This document shows, one piece after another, positions 8,197-18,225 of a stretch of DNA of 64,000 nt (its first letter is position 1; the number at the start of each line of letters is the position of its first letter). The notes below the pieces were generated by a model. It saw nothing but the letters and a program-made list of their open reading frames with translations, did no database searches and was not told where the DNA came from. This DNA comes from Pseudomonas pergaminensis (GTDB lineage Bacteria; Pseudomonadota; Gammaproteobacteria; Pseudomonadales; Pseudomonadaceae): assembly GCF_024112395.2 (NCBI RefSeq), contig NZ_CP078013.2, positions 3,410,001 to 3,474,000 on the forward strand, in the 5' to 3' direction. A program made the translations under genes and the position numbers.

Positions 8197-9848
8197 TCCG
8201 CCGTTGGGCCTTGCCCCTGCTCCTGTTGGCGTTTGGCGTGTTCTACCTGCTGCCGTTGGCTACCCACGGCCTGTGGATCCCGGATGAAACCCGTTACGCG
8301 CAGATCAGCCAGGAAATGCTGCTGACCGGCAAGTGGGCGTCGCCGCACTTCATGGGCATCCGCTACTTTGAGAAACCCGCAGCGGGCTACTGGATGATCG
8401 CGCTGGGGCAGGCGATCTTCGGGCAGAACCTGTTCGGTGTGCGGTTTGCGTCGGCGTTGAGCACCGGTCTGAGCATCCTGTTGGTGTACCTGGTGTCGCG
8501 CCGGCTCTGGAATGACCCGCAGAAAAGCCTGATCAGCACCGTGCTGTACATGAGCTTTGTCAGCGTCGCGGCCCTGGGTGGCTATGCCAACCTCGACCCG
8601 CAATTCACTTTCTGGGTCAACCTGACCGGCGTGGCCCTGTGGTTTTGCTTTGACAGCACCACCCGTAATGGACGGCTCGGCGCCTGGGCGCTGTTGGGGT
8701 TTGCTTGCGGCATGGGCTTCATGACCAAGGGGTTCCTGGCCTGGCTGCTCCCGGTGTTGATCGCCCTGCCCTACGCCATTTGGCAAAAGCGCTTTCGTGA
8801 ATTACTCGGTTACGGCGTCGTCGCGGTGGTCGTGGCAATCGTCGTGAGCTTGCCATGGGCGCTGGCTGTGCACCTGCAAGAGCCCGACTACTGGAACTTC
8901 TTCTTCTGGCACGAGCACATTCAGCGCTTTGCCGGCGACGATGCCCAGCACGCCGAGCCGTTCTGGTATTACCTGCCGCTGCTGGTCGCGTTCTGCCTGC
9001 CGTGGGTGGCGCTGTTGCCGTCCACCTTCAAACAGGCCTGGCAGGACAAACGCGGTGCAAAAATCGGCTTTGTGTTGCTGTGGCTGCTGATGCCCCTGGC
9101 GTTTTTCAGCCTGGCCAAGGGCAAGCTGCCCTCCTACATCATGCCGTGCCTGTTGCCGCTGGCCTTGCTGATGGGCCATACCCTGGCCGACAAACTGGCC
9201 CAGGGCCGCTACCGCGCATTGCGTATCAACGGCTGGCTGAACCTGGTCATTGGCGTGGTGGTGCTGCTGGCGCTGAGCTGGTTCCAGCTGAAGAAGCCGG
9301 TGTATGAACATGGGCAGGAAACCTTCAGCCTGGTGCTGGTGTTCACCTTTCTGTTCGGCTGGATCCTGGTCAACCTGCTGCAAGCTGCCCAGCCGTTGCG
9401 CCTATGGGCGGCGCCGATCCTCGGCAGTTGGCTGATGGTCGCGTTGCTGCCGGCCGCCTTGCCGCACTCGGTGGTGTACAACAAGACGCCTGACGCATTC
9501 ATCATCGACCACCTCCCCGAATTGCAACCCGCGACCGCCCTGCTCAGCAATGACCTGGGCGCGGCGTCGGCGCTGTCGTGGCGCCTGGCGCGGCCGGACG
9601 TGACGCTCTACAACACCGTCGGTGAAGTCAAATACGGCCTGGCCTACCCGGACGCCGGCCATCACAAGGTGGACACCACTCAGGTCCAGCAGTGGATGAG
9701 CGAAGCGCGTAAAAACGGTGCGGTCGGCGTGGTGATGCGGGTCAAAGGCGACGATGAAATCGCCGAAGTGGCGCTGCTGCCCACCGATGGCAAGCGCTAT
9801 GAGCAAGGCAATATCGTGATCCTGATCTTCCCGCAGGTGACGCCTTGA
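8193..9848 (+). CDS. arnT: ArnT, undecaprenyl phosphate-L-Ara4N : lipid A transferase
   Basis: A GT83 integral membrane glycosyltransferase of 551 residues with about a dozen hydrophobic segments and a soluble C-terminal part. It adds aminoarabinose to lipid A phosphates on the periplasmic side, the step that gives polymyxin and cationic-peptide resistance. The first periplasmic loop carries the conserved acidic motif [19 protein letters not shown] exists seven codons upstream, but the ATG at 8193 forms a clean ATGA overlap with the arnD stop and is preferred. A second, diverged member of this family ends the operon. Confidence 0.94.
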   Translation: MIRRWALPLLLLAFGVFYLLPLATHGLWIPDETRYAQISQEMLLTGKWASPHFMGIRYFEKPAAGYWMIALGQAIFGQNLFGVRFASALSTGLSILLVYLVSRRLWNDPQKSLISTVLYMSFVSVAALGGYANLDPQFTFWVNLTGVALWFCFDSTTRNGRLGAWALLGFACGMGFMTKGFLAWLLPVLIALPYAIWQKRFRELLGYGVVAVVVAIVVSLPWALAVHLQEPDYWNFFFWHEHIQRFAGDDAQHAEPFWYYLPLLVAFCLPWVALLPSTFKQAWQDKRGAKIGFVLLWLLMPLAFFSLAKGKLPSYIMPCLLPLALLMGHTLADKLAQGRYRALRINGWLNLVIGVVVLLALSWFQLKKPVYEHGQETFSLVLVFTFLFGWILVNLLQAAQPLRLWAAPILGSWLMVALLPAALPHSVVYNKTPDAFIIDHLPELQPATALLSNDLGAASALSWRLARPDVTLYNTVGEVKYGLAYPDAGHHKVDTTQVQQWMSEARKNGAVGVVMRVKGDDEIAEVALLPTDGKRYEQGNIVILIFPQVTP

Positions 9849-10192
9849 TCACCCTGCTGCTGTTATTGGCCGCGTGCCTGCTGACCTGCATGGGCCAGGT
9901 GTCGCAGAAGTTCGCCGTGGAACGCTGGCGTGACCTGCCGGATGGCTGGGCGTTGAAACTGCGCTCGCCGTGGTTGTGGTCGGCGCTGGTGTGCCTGGGT
10001 CTGGGCTTGCTGGTGTGGCTACTGGTGCTGCAGCGCCTGGAGGTGGGCATTGCCTACCCCATGCTCAGCCTGAATTTCGTGCTGGTCACGCTGGTGGCGC
10101 GGTTTGTCTTTCATGAGCCCGTCGACGGCCGTCATTGGCTGGGGGTGGCGCTGGTGATCGGCGGTGTCGTGCTGTTGGGGCGCCACGTATGA
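9845..10192 (+). CDS. arnE: ArnE, flippase subunit
   Basis: A 115-residue EamA/SMR-type protein with four predicted membrane helices. With ArnF it is thought to flip undecaprenyl-phosphate-aminoarabinose across the inner membrane. It starts with TTG overlapping the arnT stop (TTGA). GMLS-type helices typical of the family appear as [12 protein letters not shown], followed by a C-terminal [13 protein letters not shown] helix. Its stop overlaps the arnF start by an ATGA. Confidence 0.92.
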   Translation: MITLLLLLAACLLTCMGQVSQKFAVERWRDLPDGWALKLRSPWLWSALVCLGLGLLVWLLVLQRLEVGIAYPMLSLNFVLVTLVARFVFHEPVDGRHWLGVALVIGGVVLLGRHV

Positions 10193-10602
10193 GCCGGGTG
10201 CAAGGCTTTGCCCTGGCCCTGGGCAGCGTCGGCCTGGTGAGTGCCGCCCAACTGGGCATGCGCTGGAGCATGACGCGCCTGCCGCTGCCCAGTGACTGGC
10301 TGGAGGCGCTGAACCACAACAGCATCGACCTGAGCGCGCTCGGCATGGTGGCCCTGGCGATCCTGGCCTACGCGCTGTCGATGCTCTGCTGGCTCGGTGC
10401 ACTCAAGCACCTGCCACTGGGCCGTGCCTATTCGCTGTTGAGCATCAGCTACGCCTTGGTGTACCTGCTGGCGGCCAGCCTGCCGGTGTTCAACGAAGCT
10501 TTTTCCGTTTCAAAAACCCTCGGGGTGGCTTTGGTCATCCTCGGTGTGCTGGTTATCAACTCTCGTCGTGCTAGCGCTACAAGTCCCAGGAATGTCCCAT
10601 GA
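10189..10602 (+). CDS. arnF: ArnF, flippase subunit
   Basis: A 137-residue four-helix membrane protein, partner of ArnE. The open frame extends 18 codons upstream, but that extension would lie inside arnE. The ATG at 10189 overlaps the arnE stop (ATGA) and gives the expected length. The family pattern [17 protein letters not shown] is present around residues 78-94. The stop overlaps the ugd start, again ATGA. Confidence 0.92.
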   Translation: MSRVQGFALALGSVGLVSAAQLGMRWSMTRLPLPSDWLEALNHNSIDLSALGMVALAILAYALSMLCWLGALKHLPLGRAYSLLSISYALVYLLAASLPVFNEAFSVSKTLGVALVILGVLVINSRRASATSPRNVP

Positions 10603-11990
10603 AAATCAGTGTATTTGGTAGTGGTTACGTCGGTCTGGTACAGGCCACCGTATTAGCCGAAGTCGGTCACGATGTGATCTGCATGGACGTCGATCAGAAC
10701 AAGGTCAAGCTGCTGCAGCAAGGCCATGTGAGCATTTTCGAGCCGGGGCTGGCGGCCATGGTGAAGGAGAACCTGGAGAGCGGGCGCCTGCACTTCACCT
10801 TTGATGAGAAACTGGCCGTTGAACACGGCGAAGTGCTGTTTATCGCCGTGGGCACGCCTTCGGATGAAGACGGTTCGGCGGACCTGAAGTACGTGCTGTC
10901 GGTGGGCGATGCCGTCGCCCGTCACCGCAAGGAGCCGGTGATCCTGGTGGAGAAGTCCACCGTGCCCGTCGGCACCGGCGACACCCTGCGCGCCCATATC
11001 GAAAAAGCCCTGCACCTGGCGGGCCGGCACCTGGAGTTCGATATCGTCTCCAACCCGGAATTCCTCAAGGAAGGCTCGGCCGTGGCCGATTGCCGCCGCC
11101 CGGACCGCATTATCATCGGCTGCGAGCGCGAAGAAGTGCGCGATGTGATGCGCGACCTGTACGCGCCGTTCAACCGCAACCATGACCGCATCATCTTCAT
11201 GGACCTGCGCAGCGCCGAGCTGACCAAATACGCCGCCAACTGCATGCTGGCGACCAAGATCAGCTTTATCAACCAGATCGCCGAGTTGGCCGAGCACCTG
11301 GGGGCGGACATCGAAGCCGTACGCCTGGGCATCGGTGCCGACTCGCGCATCGGTTACCACTTTATCTACCCTGGCTGCGGCTATGGCGGTTCGTGCTTCC
11401 CCAAGGACATGCGCGCCCTGATCCACAGCGCCAAGCAGGCCAACTGCTCCAGCGACTTGCTTGAAGCGGTGGAAGCCATCAACCAGCGCCAGAAGAGCAA
11501 ACTGTTCGAACGCATCAATGCGTTCTTCAAGGGCAACCTGCGCGGCAAAACCTTTGCTTTGTGGGGCCTGGCGTTCAAGCCCAACACCGACGACATGCGC
11601 GATGCACCCAGCCGTGTGCTGATGGAGGCCTTGTGGGCCGCCGGCGCCAATGTGCGCGCCTTCGACCCGGAAGCCATGCAGGAAACCCAGCGTATCTATG
11701 GCGATGATCCACGGCTGATGCTGATGGGCACGCCGGAATCCACCCTGGGTGGCGCCGATGCACTGATCGTCTGCACCGAATGGCAACAGTTCAAGGCGCC
11801 AGACTTCGACCTGATCCACCAGCGCCTGAAAACCCCAGTGATCTTCGATGGCCGTAACCTCTACGACGGTGAACGCCTGGCGCGCAAAGGCTTCCAGTAC
11901 TACCCGATCGGGCGTGGCGACTCCTGCCAGTTGCCGATTCCCCAGCAGCAGTGGGTGGCTCAAGAGGCAAAACAGGCCGTGGAAGCCTGA
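10599..11990 (+). CDS. ugd: UDP-glucose 6-dehydrogenase
   Basis: A 463-residue cytoplasmic NAD-dependent enzyme that oxidises UDP-glucose to UDP-glucuronate, the substrate of the ArnA decarboxylase. The N-terminal Rossmann domain carries GSGYVGLV, the sugar-binding [13 protein letters not shown] is present, and the catalytic Cys266 sits in [12 protein letters not shown]. Length is usual for bacterial UGDs. Its position inside the arn operon, with a 4-bp overlap with arnF, dedicates it to aminoarabinose supply, as in other Pseudomonas arn operons. Confidence 0.96.
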   Translation: MKISVFGSGYVGLVQATVLAEVGHDVICMDVDQNKVKLLQQGHVSIFEPGLAAMVKENLESGRLHFTFDEKLAVEHGEVLFIAVGTPSDEDGSADLKYVLSVGDAVARHRKEPVILVEKSTVPVGTGDTLRAHIEKALHLAGRHLEFDIVSNPEFLKEGSAVADCRRPDRIIIGCEREEVRDVMRDLYAPFNRNHDRIIFMDLRSAELTKYAANCMLATKISFINQIAELAEHLGADIEAVRLGIGADSRIGYHFIYPGCGYGGSCFPKDMRALIHSAKQANCSSDLLEAVEAINQRQKSKLFERINAFFKGNLRGKTFALWGLAFKPNTDDMRDAPSRVLMEALWAAGANVRAFDPEAMQETQRIYGDDPRLMLMGTPESTLGGADALIVCTEWQQFKAPDFDLIHQRLKTPVIFDGRNLYDGERLARKGFQYYPIGRGDSCQLPIPQQQWVAQEAKQAVEA

Positions 11991-11993
11991 GAC

Positions 11994-13616
11994 GTGAACA
12001 AAGCTCAACCGTCCCTGTTAAACCCAACGATCCGCCGGCAATCCCTCGGTCTGGGGTTGCTGGCGTTGTTGCTGTTTATCGCCGGCAGCTGGCACCAGGC
12101 GATTATCGGCTTCGACTCCCGCTTCGTGCTGTTCGCCCAGGAGATGCTGCGCCATGGTCCGGGCTTTTTCCCCACCACGTACGGGCAGCCCTATGCGGAT
12201 TACCTGGCGACCTCGACGCTGTTGACGTGGCTGCTGTCATTGCCTACCGGCCAGGTCACCAGCCTCACGGCCTGGTTGCCCACGGCGATAGCGTCGGCGG
12301 TGATCGTCATCCTGGTGTACCGCCTCACGGCACCCTACTCCCAGCGCTGGGGCCTGCTGAGCATCGCGCTGTTGTTGCTGAGCAGTACCTTTATCAGCGA
12401 AACCCGCTCCGTGTCCCTCGACCAGATGCTGGCCGCAATCGCTTTGGCGGTGTTCTACCTGGGCTATGCCCATGACCACTTCGGCGCGGGTAAACGCCTG
12501 CCCTGGTTGTTCCTCCTGCTGATCGTCGGTTTTGCGGTGCGTGGGCCGATTGGCCTGGTCATTCCGACCGGCGTGCTGTGCAGCTATTACCTGATCAACC
12601 GGCAATGGCGCCAGCTGTTCAGCTTCGGCTTGATCGCGCTGGCGCTGCTGGTGGCCTGTGTTGGGCTGTTGCTGTTGATGGCCAAGCTGAGCGGCGGCGA
12701 GGCGTTCATGCAGGACGTGATCCGCATGCAGTTCCTTGGCCGGATGGATGGCAGCGAGGGCTCCAGCGGTGTGCTGTATTACTTCACCAGTTCCCTGGGC
12801 AACTACGCCATGGCGTATCCGCTGGCCGTGCTGGTGCTGCTGGCGATGGTAATCAGCGGGCGGCGTGCGCCGGGGCCGGCGTTGCAACTGGTGTGGTACT
12901 GCGCGGCGGCCGGGTTGCTGGTCATACTGGGGCTGTCGATTCCCCAATCGAAAAAGGCACGCTACGTGCTGCCGATGTTACCCATGGCGGCGATCATTGC
13001 CGCGTATCCGTTCCAGGTGGCACACGGGCGGCTCTTTGCCTGGTTGCGCGGGCTGATGCTGGGCATCTGGACCCTGTTGCCGACCCTGTTGATCGCCGGC
13101 CTGCTGATTGCGCGGCCGCGTTACCCGGAGCAATTGAGTCATTTGGGGTGGGTGTTCGGTGTGCTCGGGGTGCTGCAGGTCTTGGCAGTGCTGGCGCTGT
13201 TCAAGTCGCAGGTGCGCCTGGTCGGGCCTGCTTTTGCGGCCGTGTTGGCGGTGTGGGGCACTTATATCTTCGTGGTCGAACCCCTGGAGCGCAGTGTCTA
13301 CGACACCCGCACCTTTACCTTGGAGGTGCACGAGCACGTCATGCAAGAACGGGCGCCGGTGGTGCTGCATGGGTTGGGCAAAGACGCCAAGGCGATCAAA
13401 TACATGGTCAACCTCGATTGCGACCAGGTCCCGTTGTTTACCCAGAAGGCGGCTGACCTCAAGCCCCTTCAGGGACCCGCCTGGCTGGTGATGAGCGAAG
13501 CCGATTATGAAGGCTTGCAGGACCCGCGCTTTCGCTCCATCACCCCGACCCTGGCCGGGGAGTTTGACCGTAACCCTTACGTGCTGCTGCACTTGGCCAA
13601 AACCCCGCAACCTTGA
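11994..13616 (+). CDS. ArnT-like glycosyltransferase (second copy, diverged)
   Basis: A 540-residue multi-spanning membrane protein starting with GTG three bases after the ugd stop. Topology and motif arrangement follow the ArnT/PMT (GT-C) class: a first periplasmic loop with an acidic motif (GFDSRFVLFAQEML), many hydrophobic helices and a soluble C-terminal domain of about 100 residues. It is clearly diverged from the ArnT two genes upstream. By context it transfers a polyprenyl-linked sugar, perhaps aminoarabinose to another LPS site or another pentose. The acceptor cannot be told from sequence. It appears to be the last gene of the operon. Confidence 0.8.
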   Translation: MNKAQPSLLNPTIRRQSLGLGLLALLLFIAGSWHQAIIGFDSRFVLFAQEMLRHGPGFFPTTYGQPYADYLATSTLLTWLLSLPTGQVTSLTAWLPTAIASAVIVILVYRLTAPYSQRWGLLSIALLLLSSTFISETRSVSLDQMLAAIALAVFYLGYAHDHFGAGKRLPWLFLLLIVGFAVRGPIGLVIPTGVLCSYYLINRQWRQLFSFGLIALALLVACVGLLLLMAKLSGGEAFMQDVIRMQFLGRMDGSEGSSGVLYYFTSSLGNYAMAYPLAVLVLLAMVISGRRAPGPALQLVWYCAAAGLLVILGLSIPQSKKARYVLPMLPMAAIIAAYPFQVAHGRLFAWLRGLMLGIWTLLPTLLIAGLLIARPRYPEQLSHLGWVFGVLGVLQVLAVLALFKSQVRLVGPAFAAVLAVWGTYIFVVEPLERSVYDTRTFTLEVHEHVMQERAPVVLHGLGKDAKAIKYMVNLDCDQVPLFTQKAADLKPLQGPAWLVMSEADYEGLQDPRFRSITPTLAGEFDRNPYVLLHLAKTPQP

Positions 13617-13621
13617 GCCCT

Positions 13622-13640
13622 GTGCCGGCGCTGCCGGCAC
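13622..13640. terminator. Hairpin after the arn operon
   Basis: GTGCCGGC-GCT-GCCGGCAC is a perfect 8-bp stem with a 3-base loop, starting 5 bp after the stop codon. No T tract follows, so it is a weak intrinsic terminator at best and may instead protect the mRNA 3' end. Confidence 0.45.
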
Positions 13641-13784
13641 GGAAAACTCCTACACAGCTTTACGTAATGACTGGTGCCATTTCGCTTTCCTGCGCTTAAA
13701 ACCGGGCTGTAAACTCGCCCCGGTGCGGTATTCACGTACCGCCACAGGTGATGGGTTACAACAAGGACGTTGAAGGAGAATGCC

Positions 13785-14021
13785 GTGCCAGATGATGTAT
13801 CGCTTGATTCCCCGGTTCTCTCGCGCAGTGATCAGGTGCATATCGGATACCTGCCCATGCCCTCGCTCGATCGGTTGATGGGGTTGCGCGATGCCCTGGT
13901 GGCGTTGAAAGGGCCATTGGCCAGTGAGCCTGGGCTACAGGAAGACCTGCAGCGACGCTTCTTGGACGAACACGTCAATAACCGCGTGCTGGGTAAGGTT
14001 CGCTGCTTGCCCTCCGGTTAA
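13785..14021 (+). CDS. Small hypothetical protein
   Basis: A 78-residue predicted cytoplasmic protein with no domain I recognise. The GTG start at 13785 has AGGAG (13774-13778) at six bases, much better than the TTG at 13770 that would place the ribosome site inside the gene. The sequence is mixed-charge, without signal peptide or membrane helix, and has strong third-position GC, which supports real coding. It is followed by a hairpin with a T run. Confidence 0.6.
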   Translation: MPDDVSLDSPVLSRSDQVHIGYLPMPSLDRLMGLRDALVALKGPLASEPGLQEDLQRRFLDEHVNNRVLGKVRCLPSG

Positions 14022-14137
14022 ACCACCCCACAGTTCATTAATTTTGCATTCAACTATCATTAATATGCATTGGCACGACGTTATCAAGGCGGGCACACTG
14101 CACGTGTTCCTTCCCCCAAATGTAGGAACTTTCAAAG

Positions 14138-14171
14138 GGCTTTTCCGGGCAACCAGACAAGCCTTTTTTTT
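14138..14171 (+). terminator. Possible rho-independent terminator
   Basis: A short stem (GGCTT 14138-14142 with AAGCC 14159-14163) with a 16-base loop is followed directly by eight Ts. The stem is weak but the T tract is the longest in this area. It would end the small gene upstream. It lies only 26 bases before the HPP-family gene, so it could also attenuate that gene. Confidence 0.4.
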
Positions 14172-14196
14172 GCCCGCTGTTTATGGATCCCCCTCA

Positions 14197-14904
14197 ATGC
14201 TCGCTCGCTGGTTCCCCGCTGCTATCAACACCCGTCCGACTGAATGGAGCCGTGCCGCCATTGGTATGGCCCTGGGCACGCTATTCAGTGTCTGGTTGTG
14301 CTCCCACGTCTTTGGCATGGACGTGGCCCTGCACCTGCTCGGCCCCCTCGGCGCTTCGGCGGTGTTGTTGTTCGCCGTGTCATCCGGTGCCTTGGCGCAG
14401 CCTTGGTCGATCATCGGCGGCTACCTGTGCGCGGGCGTCGTGGCATTGCTGGTGAACCGCGTGCTTGGCCCGTCCCTGGGCAGCGCGTGCCTGGCGGCGG
14501 GCATGACAGTGGTGCTGATGTGCTGGTTGCGCTGCCTGCACCCGCCGGCCGGTGGCCTGGCCATGACGCTGGTCCTGGCCGACCCCGCCTCCGCCGCCCT
14601 GGGCTGGTACGAGCTGGGCGCGGTGCTGCTTGGTGCCGGTGCCCTGCTGAGCTGCGCCCTGGCTTACAACAACGCCACGCGCATGCGCTATCCCAAAGGC
14701 GCAGCGGAATCACCGGCGCCAACCCTGGCCCCCACGGCCGCAGTAGACCCTGCAATCACCGCCGCCGATCTGAAACTGGCGCTGGCACAAATGGAGCAGT
14801 TCTACGACGTGGCGCCCACCGAGTTGGAGCAATTGATCCACGCGGCGCAAACTCATGCCCGGCGCCGTAGTATTGGTGAAGTGCTGGCCAGTCGGGTGCC
14901 CTGA
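14197..14904 (+). CDS. HPP family membrane protein
   Basis: A 235-residue inner-membrane protein with about five hydrophobic helices in residues 18-165 and the namesake motif LHPPAGG (His115-Pro-Pro117). A hydrophilic C-terminal tail follows. HPP proteins are known in plants and cyanobacteria as nitrite transporters of plastid or cell membranes; in pseudomonads the substrate is not established. The ATG at 14197 is preferred because upstream in-frame codons are not protein-like. A strong ribosome binding site is not evident. Confidence 0.8.
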   Translation: MLARWFPAAINTRPTEWSRAAIGMALGTLFSVWLCSHVFGMDVALHLLGPLGASAVLLFAVSSGALAQPWSIIGGYLCAGVVALLVNRVLGPSLGSACLAAGMTVVLMCWLRCLHPPAGGLAMTLVLADPASAALGWYELGAVLLGAGALLSCALAYNNATRMRYPKGAAESPAPTLAPTAAVDPAITAADLKLALAQMEQFYDVAPTELEQLIHAAQTHARRRSIGEVLASRVP

Positions 14905-15044
14905 GGCCCTCACCTACTCCTGCATAAATGCAAAAACGACCTGCATGATTGAAGGTTGTACTGGGCAAATTTGCACTGGTACGATCGCGAGAGGGTTCGT
15001 TCGCGAACATCTTGATAAAGAACAATAAAAGCAGGGAGTTATCG

Positions 15045-16148
15045 ATGACTGCTCAGGTTACAACCGAAGCAAGCCACGCCGGAACACTTCAGGACGAAGT
15101 CCTCGCCGAGGTCCGTAACCATATCGGCCACCTCACCCTCAATCGCCCCGCCGGCTTGAATGCCATTACCCTGCAGATGGTCCGCAGCCTGACTGCCCAG
15201 TTGCAGGCCTGGGCCGAGGACCCGCAGGTGTACGCCGTGGTGCTGCGCGGCGCCGGCGAGAAAGCCTTTTGTGCCGGCGGCGATATCCGCTCGCTGTATG
15301 ACAGCTTCAAAAACGGCGACACCCTGCACCAGGACTTCTTCGTCGAGGAATACGCGCTGGACCTGGCCATCCACCATTACCGCAAGCCGGTCCTGGCACT
15401 GATGGACGGGTTTGTCCTGGGCGGCGGCATGGGGCTGGTGCAAGGCGCCGATCTGCGTGTAGTGACCGAGCGCAGCCGCCTGGCGATGCCGGAAGTGGCC
15501 ATCGGTTATTTTCCCGATGTGGGCGGCAGCTACTTCCTGCCGCGTATTCCCGGCGAACTGGGGATTTACCTGGGCGTGACCGGGGTGCAGATCCGCGCCG
15601 CCGATGCGTTGTATTGCGGGCTGGCTGACTGGTACCTCGACAGCCACAAGCTCGTCGACCTCGACCAGAAACTTGATGGCCTGCAATGGCACGACTCGCC
15701 GCTCAAGGACCTGCAAGGCGTGCTCGCCAAGCTTGCGGTGCAACAATTGCCCGATGCGCCGCTGGCTGCCTTGCGCCCTGCCATCGACCACTTCTTCGCG
15801 CTGCCGGATGTACCGAGCATCGTCGAGCAATTGCAGCAAGTCACCGTCGCCGACAGCCACGAATGGGCCCTGAGCACCGCCAGCCTCATGCAAACGCGCT
15901 CGCCGCTGGCCATGGCCGTGACCCTGGAGATGCTGCGCCGTGGCCGCCGTCTACCGCTGGAACAGTGTTTTGCCCTGGAGCTGCACCTGGACCGCCAATG
16001 GTTCGAACGCGGTGACCTGATCGAAGGTGTCCGCGCGCTGATTATCGATAAAGACAAGAGCCCGCGCTGGAACCCGCCGACCCTGCATGGGCTGGCCCTC
16101 AGCCATGTGGAGAGCTTCTTTCATCACTTCGAGAAGGTTGCGAGATAA
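15045..16148 (+). CDS. 3-hydroxyisobutyryl-CoA hydrolase / enoyl-CoA hydratase family
   Basis: A 367-residue crotonase-fold enzyme. Length and motifs (FCAGGDIRSLYD, DGFVLGGGMGL, MPEVAIGYFPDVGGSYFL) fit the HIBYL-CoA hydrolase group rather than ordinary 260-residue hydratases. That enzyme releases 3-hydroxyisobutyrate in valine degradation. GGGAG lies about seven bases before the ATG at 15045, so the longer frame from 14949 is rejected. It is followed after 3 bp by an acyl-CoA dehydrogenase in the same direction, consistent with a valine-side operon. Confidence 0.85.
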   Translation: MTAQVTTEASHAGTLQDEVLAEVRNHIGHLTLNRPAGLNAITLQMVRSLTAQLQAWAEDPQVYAVVLRGAGEKAFCAGGDIRSLYDSFKNGDTLHQDFFVEEYALDLAIHHYRKPVLALMDGFVLGGGMGLVQGADLRVVTERSRLAMPEVAIGYFPDVGGSYFLPRIPGELGIYLGVTGVQIRAADALYCGLADWYLDSHKLVDLDQKLDGLQWHDSPLKDLQGVLAKLAVQQLPDAPLAALRPAIDHFFALPDVPSIVEQLQQVTVADSHEWALSTASLMQTRSPLAMAVTLEMLRRGRRLPLEQCFALELHLDRQWFERGDLIEGVRALIIDKDKSPRWNPPTLHGLALSHVESFFHHFEKVAR

Positions 16149-16151
16149 GCC

Positions 16152-17303
16152 ATGCAAGACATTGAATACACAGAAGAACAAGTGATGATCCGCGACATGG
16201 CACGTGACTTCGCCCGTGGAGAAATCGCGCCCCACGCCCAAGCCTGGGAAAAAGCCGGCTGGATCGATGACGCCCTGGTGGCGAAGATGGGTGAACTGGG
16301 CCTGCTGGGCATGGTGGTGCCGGAAGAATGGGGCGGCACCTACGTCGATTACGTCGCCTATGCCCTCGCCGTGGAAGAAATTTCCGCCGGTGACGGGGCC
16401 ACGGGCGCACTGATGAGTATCCATAATTCAGTGGGTTGCGGGCCAATCCTCAACTACGGCTCAGATGAACAAAAACAAACCTGGTTGGCAGACCTCGCCA
16501 GCGGCCAAGCAATCGGCTCCTTTTGCCTGACCGAACCCCAGGCCGGCTCCGAAGCGCATAACCTGCGCACCCGCGCCGAATTGCGCGACGGCCAGTGGGT
16601 ACTCAATGGTGCCAAGCAGTTCGTCAGCAATGGCAAGCGCGCCAAACTGGCCATCGTGTTTGCCGTCACCGACCCTGACCTGGGCAAGAAAGGCATTTCC
16701 GCGTTTCTGGTGCCCACGGCCACGCCGGGGTTTGTGGTGGATCGCACCGAACACAAGATGGGCATCCGCGCCTCGGACACCTGCGCGGTGACGTTGAACC
16801 AGTGCACCGTGCCCGAGGCCAACCTGCTGGGTGAACGTGGCAAGGGCCTGGCAATTGCGCTGTCCAACCTCGAAGGCGGCCGCATCGGCATTGCCGCCCA
16901 GGCATTGGGCATCGCCCGTGCAGCGTTTGAAGCGGCGCTGGTCTATGCCCGTGATCGTGTGCAGTTCAACCAGGCGATCATCGAACACCAAAGCGTGGCC
17001 AACCTGCTGGCCGACATGCAAACCCAACTGAATGCCGCGCGCTTGCTGATCCTGCACGCCGCGCGACTGCGCAGTGCCGGCAAGCCGTGCTTGTCGGAAG
17101 CGTCCCAGGCCAAGCTGTTTGCCTCGGAAATGGCCGAGAAGGTTTGCTCGTCGGCGATGCAGATTCACGGCGGGTATGGGTATCTGGAGGATTACCCGGT
17201 GGAGCGTTACTACCGGGATGCGCGGATCACGCAAATCTACGAAGGGACCAGCGAGATTCAGCGGATGGTGATTGCCAGGGAGCTCAAGCACTACCAGCTT
17301 TAA
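16152..17303 (+). CDS. Acyl-CoA dehydrogenase, probably isobutyryl-CoA type
   Basis: A 383-residue FAD flavoenzyme of the short/branched-chain acyl-CoA dehydrogenase family. [11 protein letters not shown] and [13 protein letters not shown] FAD-binding segments lie at about 120-160. The catalytic Glu is near 364 in YEGTSEIQR, the position used by SCAD, isobutyryl- and 2-methylbutyryl-CoA dehydrogenases. It lies 3 bp after the HIBYL-CoA hydrolase gene, which suggests isobutyryl-CoA as substrate. Electrons would go to ETF. A second paralogue in the opposite operon (18226-19353) probably takes the isoleucine-side substrate. Confidence 0.87.
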   Translation: MQDIEYTEEQVMIRDMARDFARGEIAPHAQAWEKAGWIDDALVAKMGELGLLGMVVPEEWGGTYVDYVAYALAVEEISAGDGATGALMSIHNSVGCGPILNYGSDEQKQTWLADLASGQAIGSFCLTEPQAGSEAHNLRTRAELRDGQWVLNGAKQFVSNGKRAKLAIVFAVTDPDLGKKGISAFLVPTATPGFVVDRTEHKMGIRASDTCAVTLNQCTVPEANLLGERGKGLAIALSNLEGGRIGIAAQALGIARAAFEAALVYARDRVQFNQAIIEHQSVANLLADMQTQLNAARLLILHAARLRSAGKPCLSEASQAKLFASEMAEKVCSSAMQIHGGYGYLEDYPVERYYRDARITQIYEGTSEIQRMVIARELKHYQL

Positions 17304-17321
17304 TTGACACAGTGCAAAATC

Positions 17322-17414
17322 AATGTGGGAGCGGGCTTGCTCGCGAAGGCAGTGGATCAGTGATGAAGATGTCGACTGAAACACCGCCTTCGCGAGCAAG
17401 CCCGCTCCCACATT
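17322..17414. repeat. REPIN: two inverted REP sequences
   Basis: The 29-bp arms 17322-17350 and 17386-17414 are perfect reverse complements (arm core TGTGGGAGCGGGCTTGCTCG). The 35-bp centre is not paired apart from a few bases. It sits exactly between two convergent operons and would form a long hairpin in either transcript, so it may limit read-through. No T tract follows. Confidence 0.9.
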
Positions 17415-17440
17415 TGAGCTCTAGTGTTCACACAACCGCG

Positions 17441-18214
17441 TTACTTATCCTTGAACTCGGGGGCGCGCTTGGCGACGAAGGCGGCCATGCCTTCTTTTTG
17501 ATCCTGGGTGGCGAACGCTGCATGGAACACGCGGCGCTCAAAGCGCACGCCTTCCGACAGGCTGACTTCGAAGGCGCGGTTTACGCTTTCCTTGACCATC
17601 ATGCTGATGGGCACCGATTTGCCGGCGATCAGGGCCGCGACTTTCAAGGCTTCTTCCAACAACTCATCGGCCGGCACGATACGCGCGACGATGCCGCAGC
17701 GCTCCGCTTCCACCGCGTCGATAAAGCGCCCGGTCAGGCACATTTCCATGGCCTTGGCCTTGCCCACTGCGCGGGTCAGGCGCTGGGTGCCACCCATGCC
17801 TGGCAGGACGCCGAGGTTGATTTCCGGCTGGCCGAACTTGGCGTTGTCACCGGCCAGGATGAAGTCGCACATCAATGCCAGCTCACAACCGCCGCCCAAG
17901 GCGAAGCCGTTGACGGCGGCAATGATCGGCTTGCGGCGGTTGGCCACGCGGTCACTGTCGCTGAACAGGTCGTCGAGGTAGATCTGCGGGTAGGTCAGCT
18001 CGGCCATTTCCTTGATGTCGGCGCCGGCGGCGAAGGCTTTTTTCGAGCCGGTCAGCACGATGCAGCCGATTTCAGGGTTGGCTTCCAGGCTGTCCAATGC
18101 CTGATTCAACTCACTGACCAGTTGCGCGTTCAGGGCGTTCAAGGCTTGCGGGCGATTGAGGGTAATCAACCCGACACGGCCCTGCACGTCGAGCAAAATG
18201 GTGTCGTAACTCAT
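17441..18214 (-). CDS. Enoyl-CoA hydratase (isoleucine degradation)
   Basis: A 257-residue crotonase with both catalytic glutamates, Glu111 (GGGCELAL) and Glu131 ([15 protein letters not shown]), and the oxyanion loops [10 protein letters not shown] and ALGGGC. It hydrates a 2-enoyl-CoA. It is the last gene of a four-gene minus-strand operon whose order (SDR, thiolase, acyl-CoA dehydrogenase, hydratase) matches the P. putida isoleucine cluster in which this gene is called fadB1x. Tiglyl-CoA is therefore the likely substrate. It lies 11 bp after the acyl-CoA dehydrogenase. Confidence 0.9.
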   Translation of the reverse strand: MSYDTILLDVQGRVGLITLNRPQALNALNAQLVSELNQALDSLEANPEIGCIVLTGSKKAFAAGADIKEMAELTYPQIYLDDLFSDSDRVANRRKPIIAAVNGFALGGGCELALMCDFILAGDNAKFGQPEINLGVLPGMGGTQRLTRAVGKAKAMEMCLTGRFIDAVEAERCGIVARIVPADELLEEALKVAALIAGKSVPISMMVKESVNRAFEVSLSEGVRFERRVFHAAFATQDQKEGMAAFVAKRAPEFKDK

Positions 18215-18225
18215 GTATCGGCTCC

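Noticed and set aside
14138-14171. A riboswitch before the HPP-family gene
   Set aside because: The hairpin-plus-T-run could suggest one, but no conserved aptamer motif was recognised, so it is listed only as a possible terminator.
13924-14196. Longer start for the HPP-family protein
   Set aside because: These 91 codons include the end of the small upstream gene in another frame and the terminator-like hairpin; the family begins near 14197.
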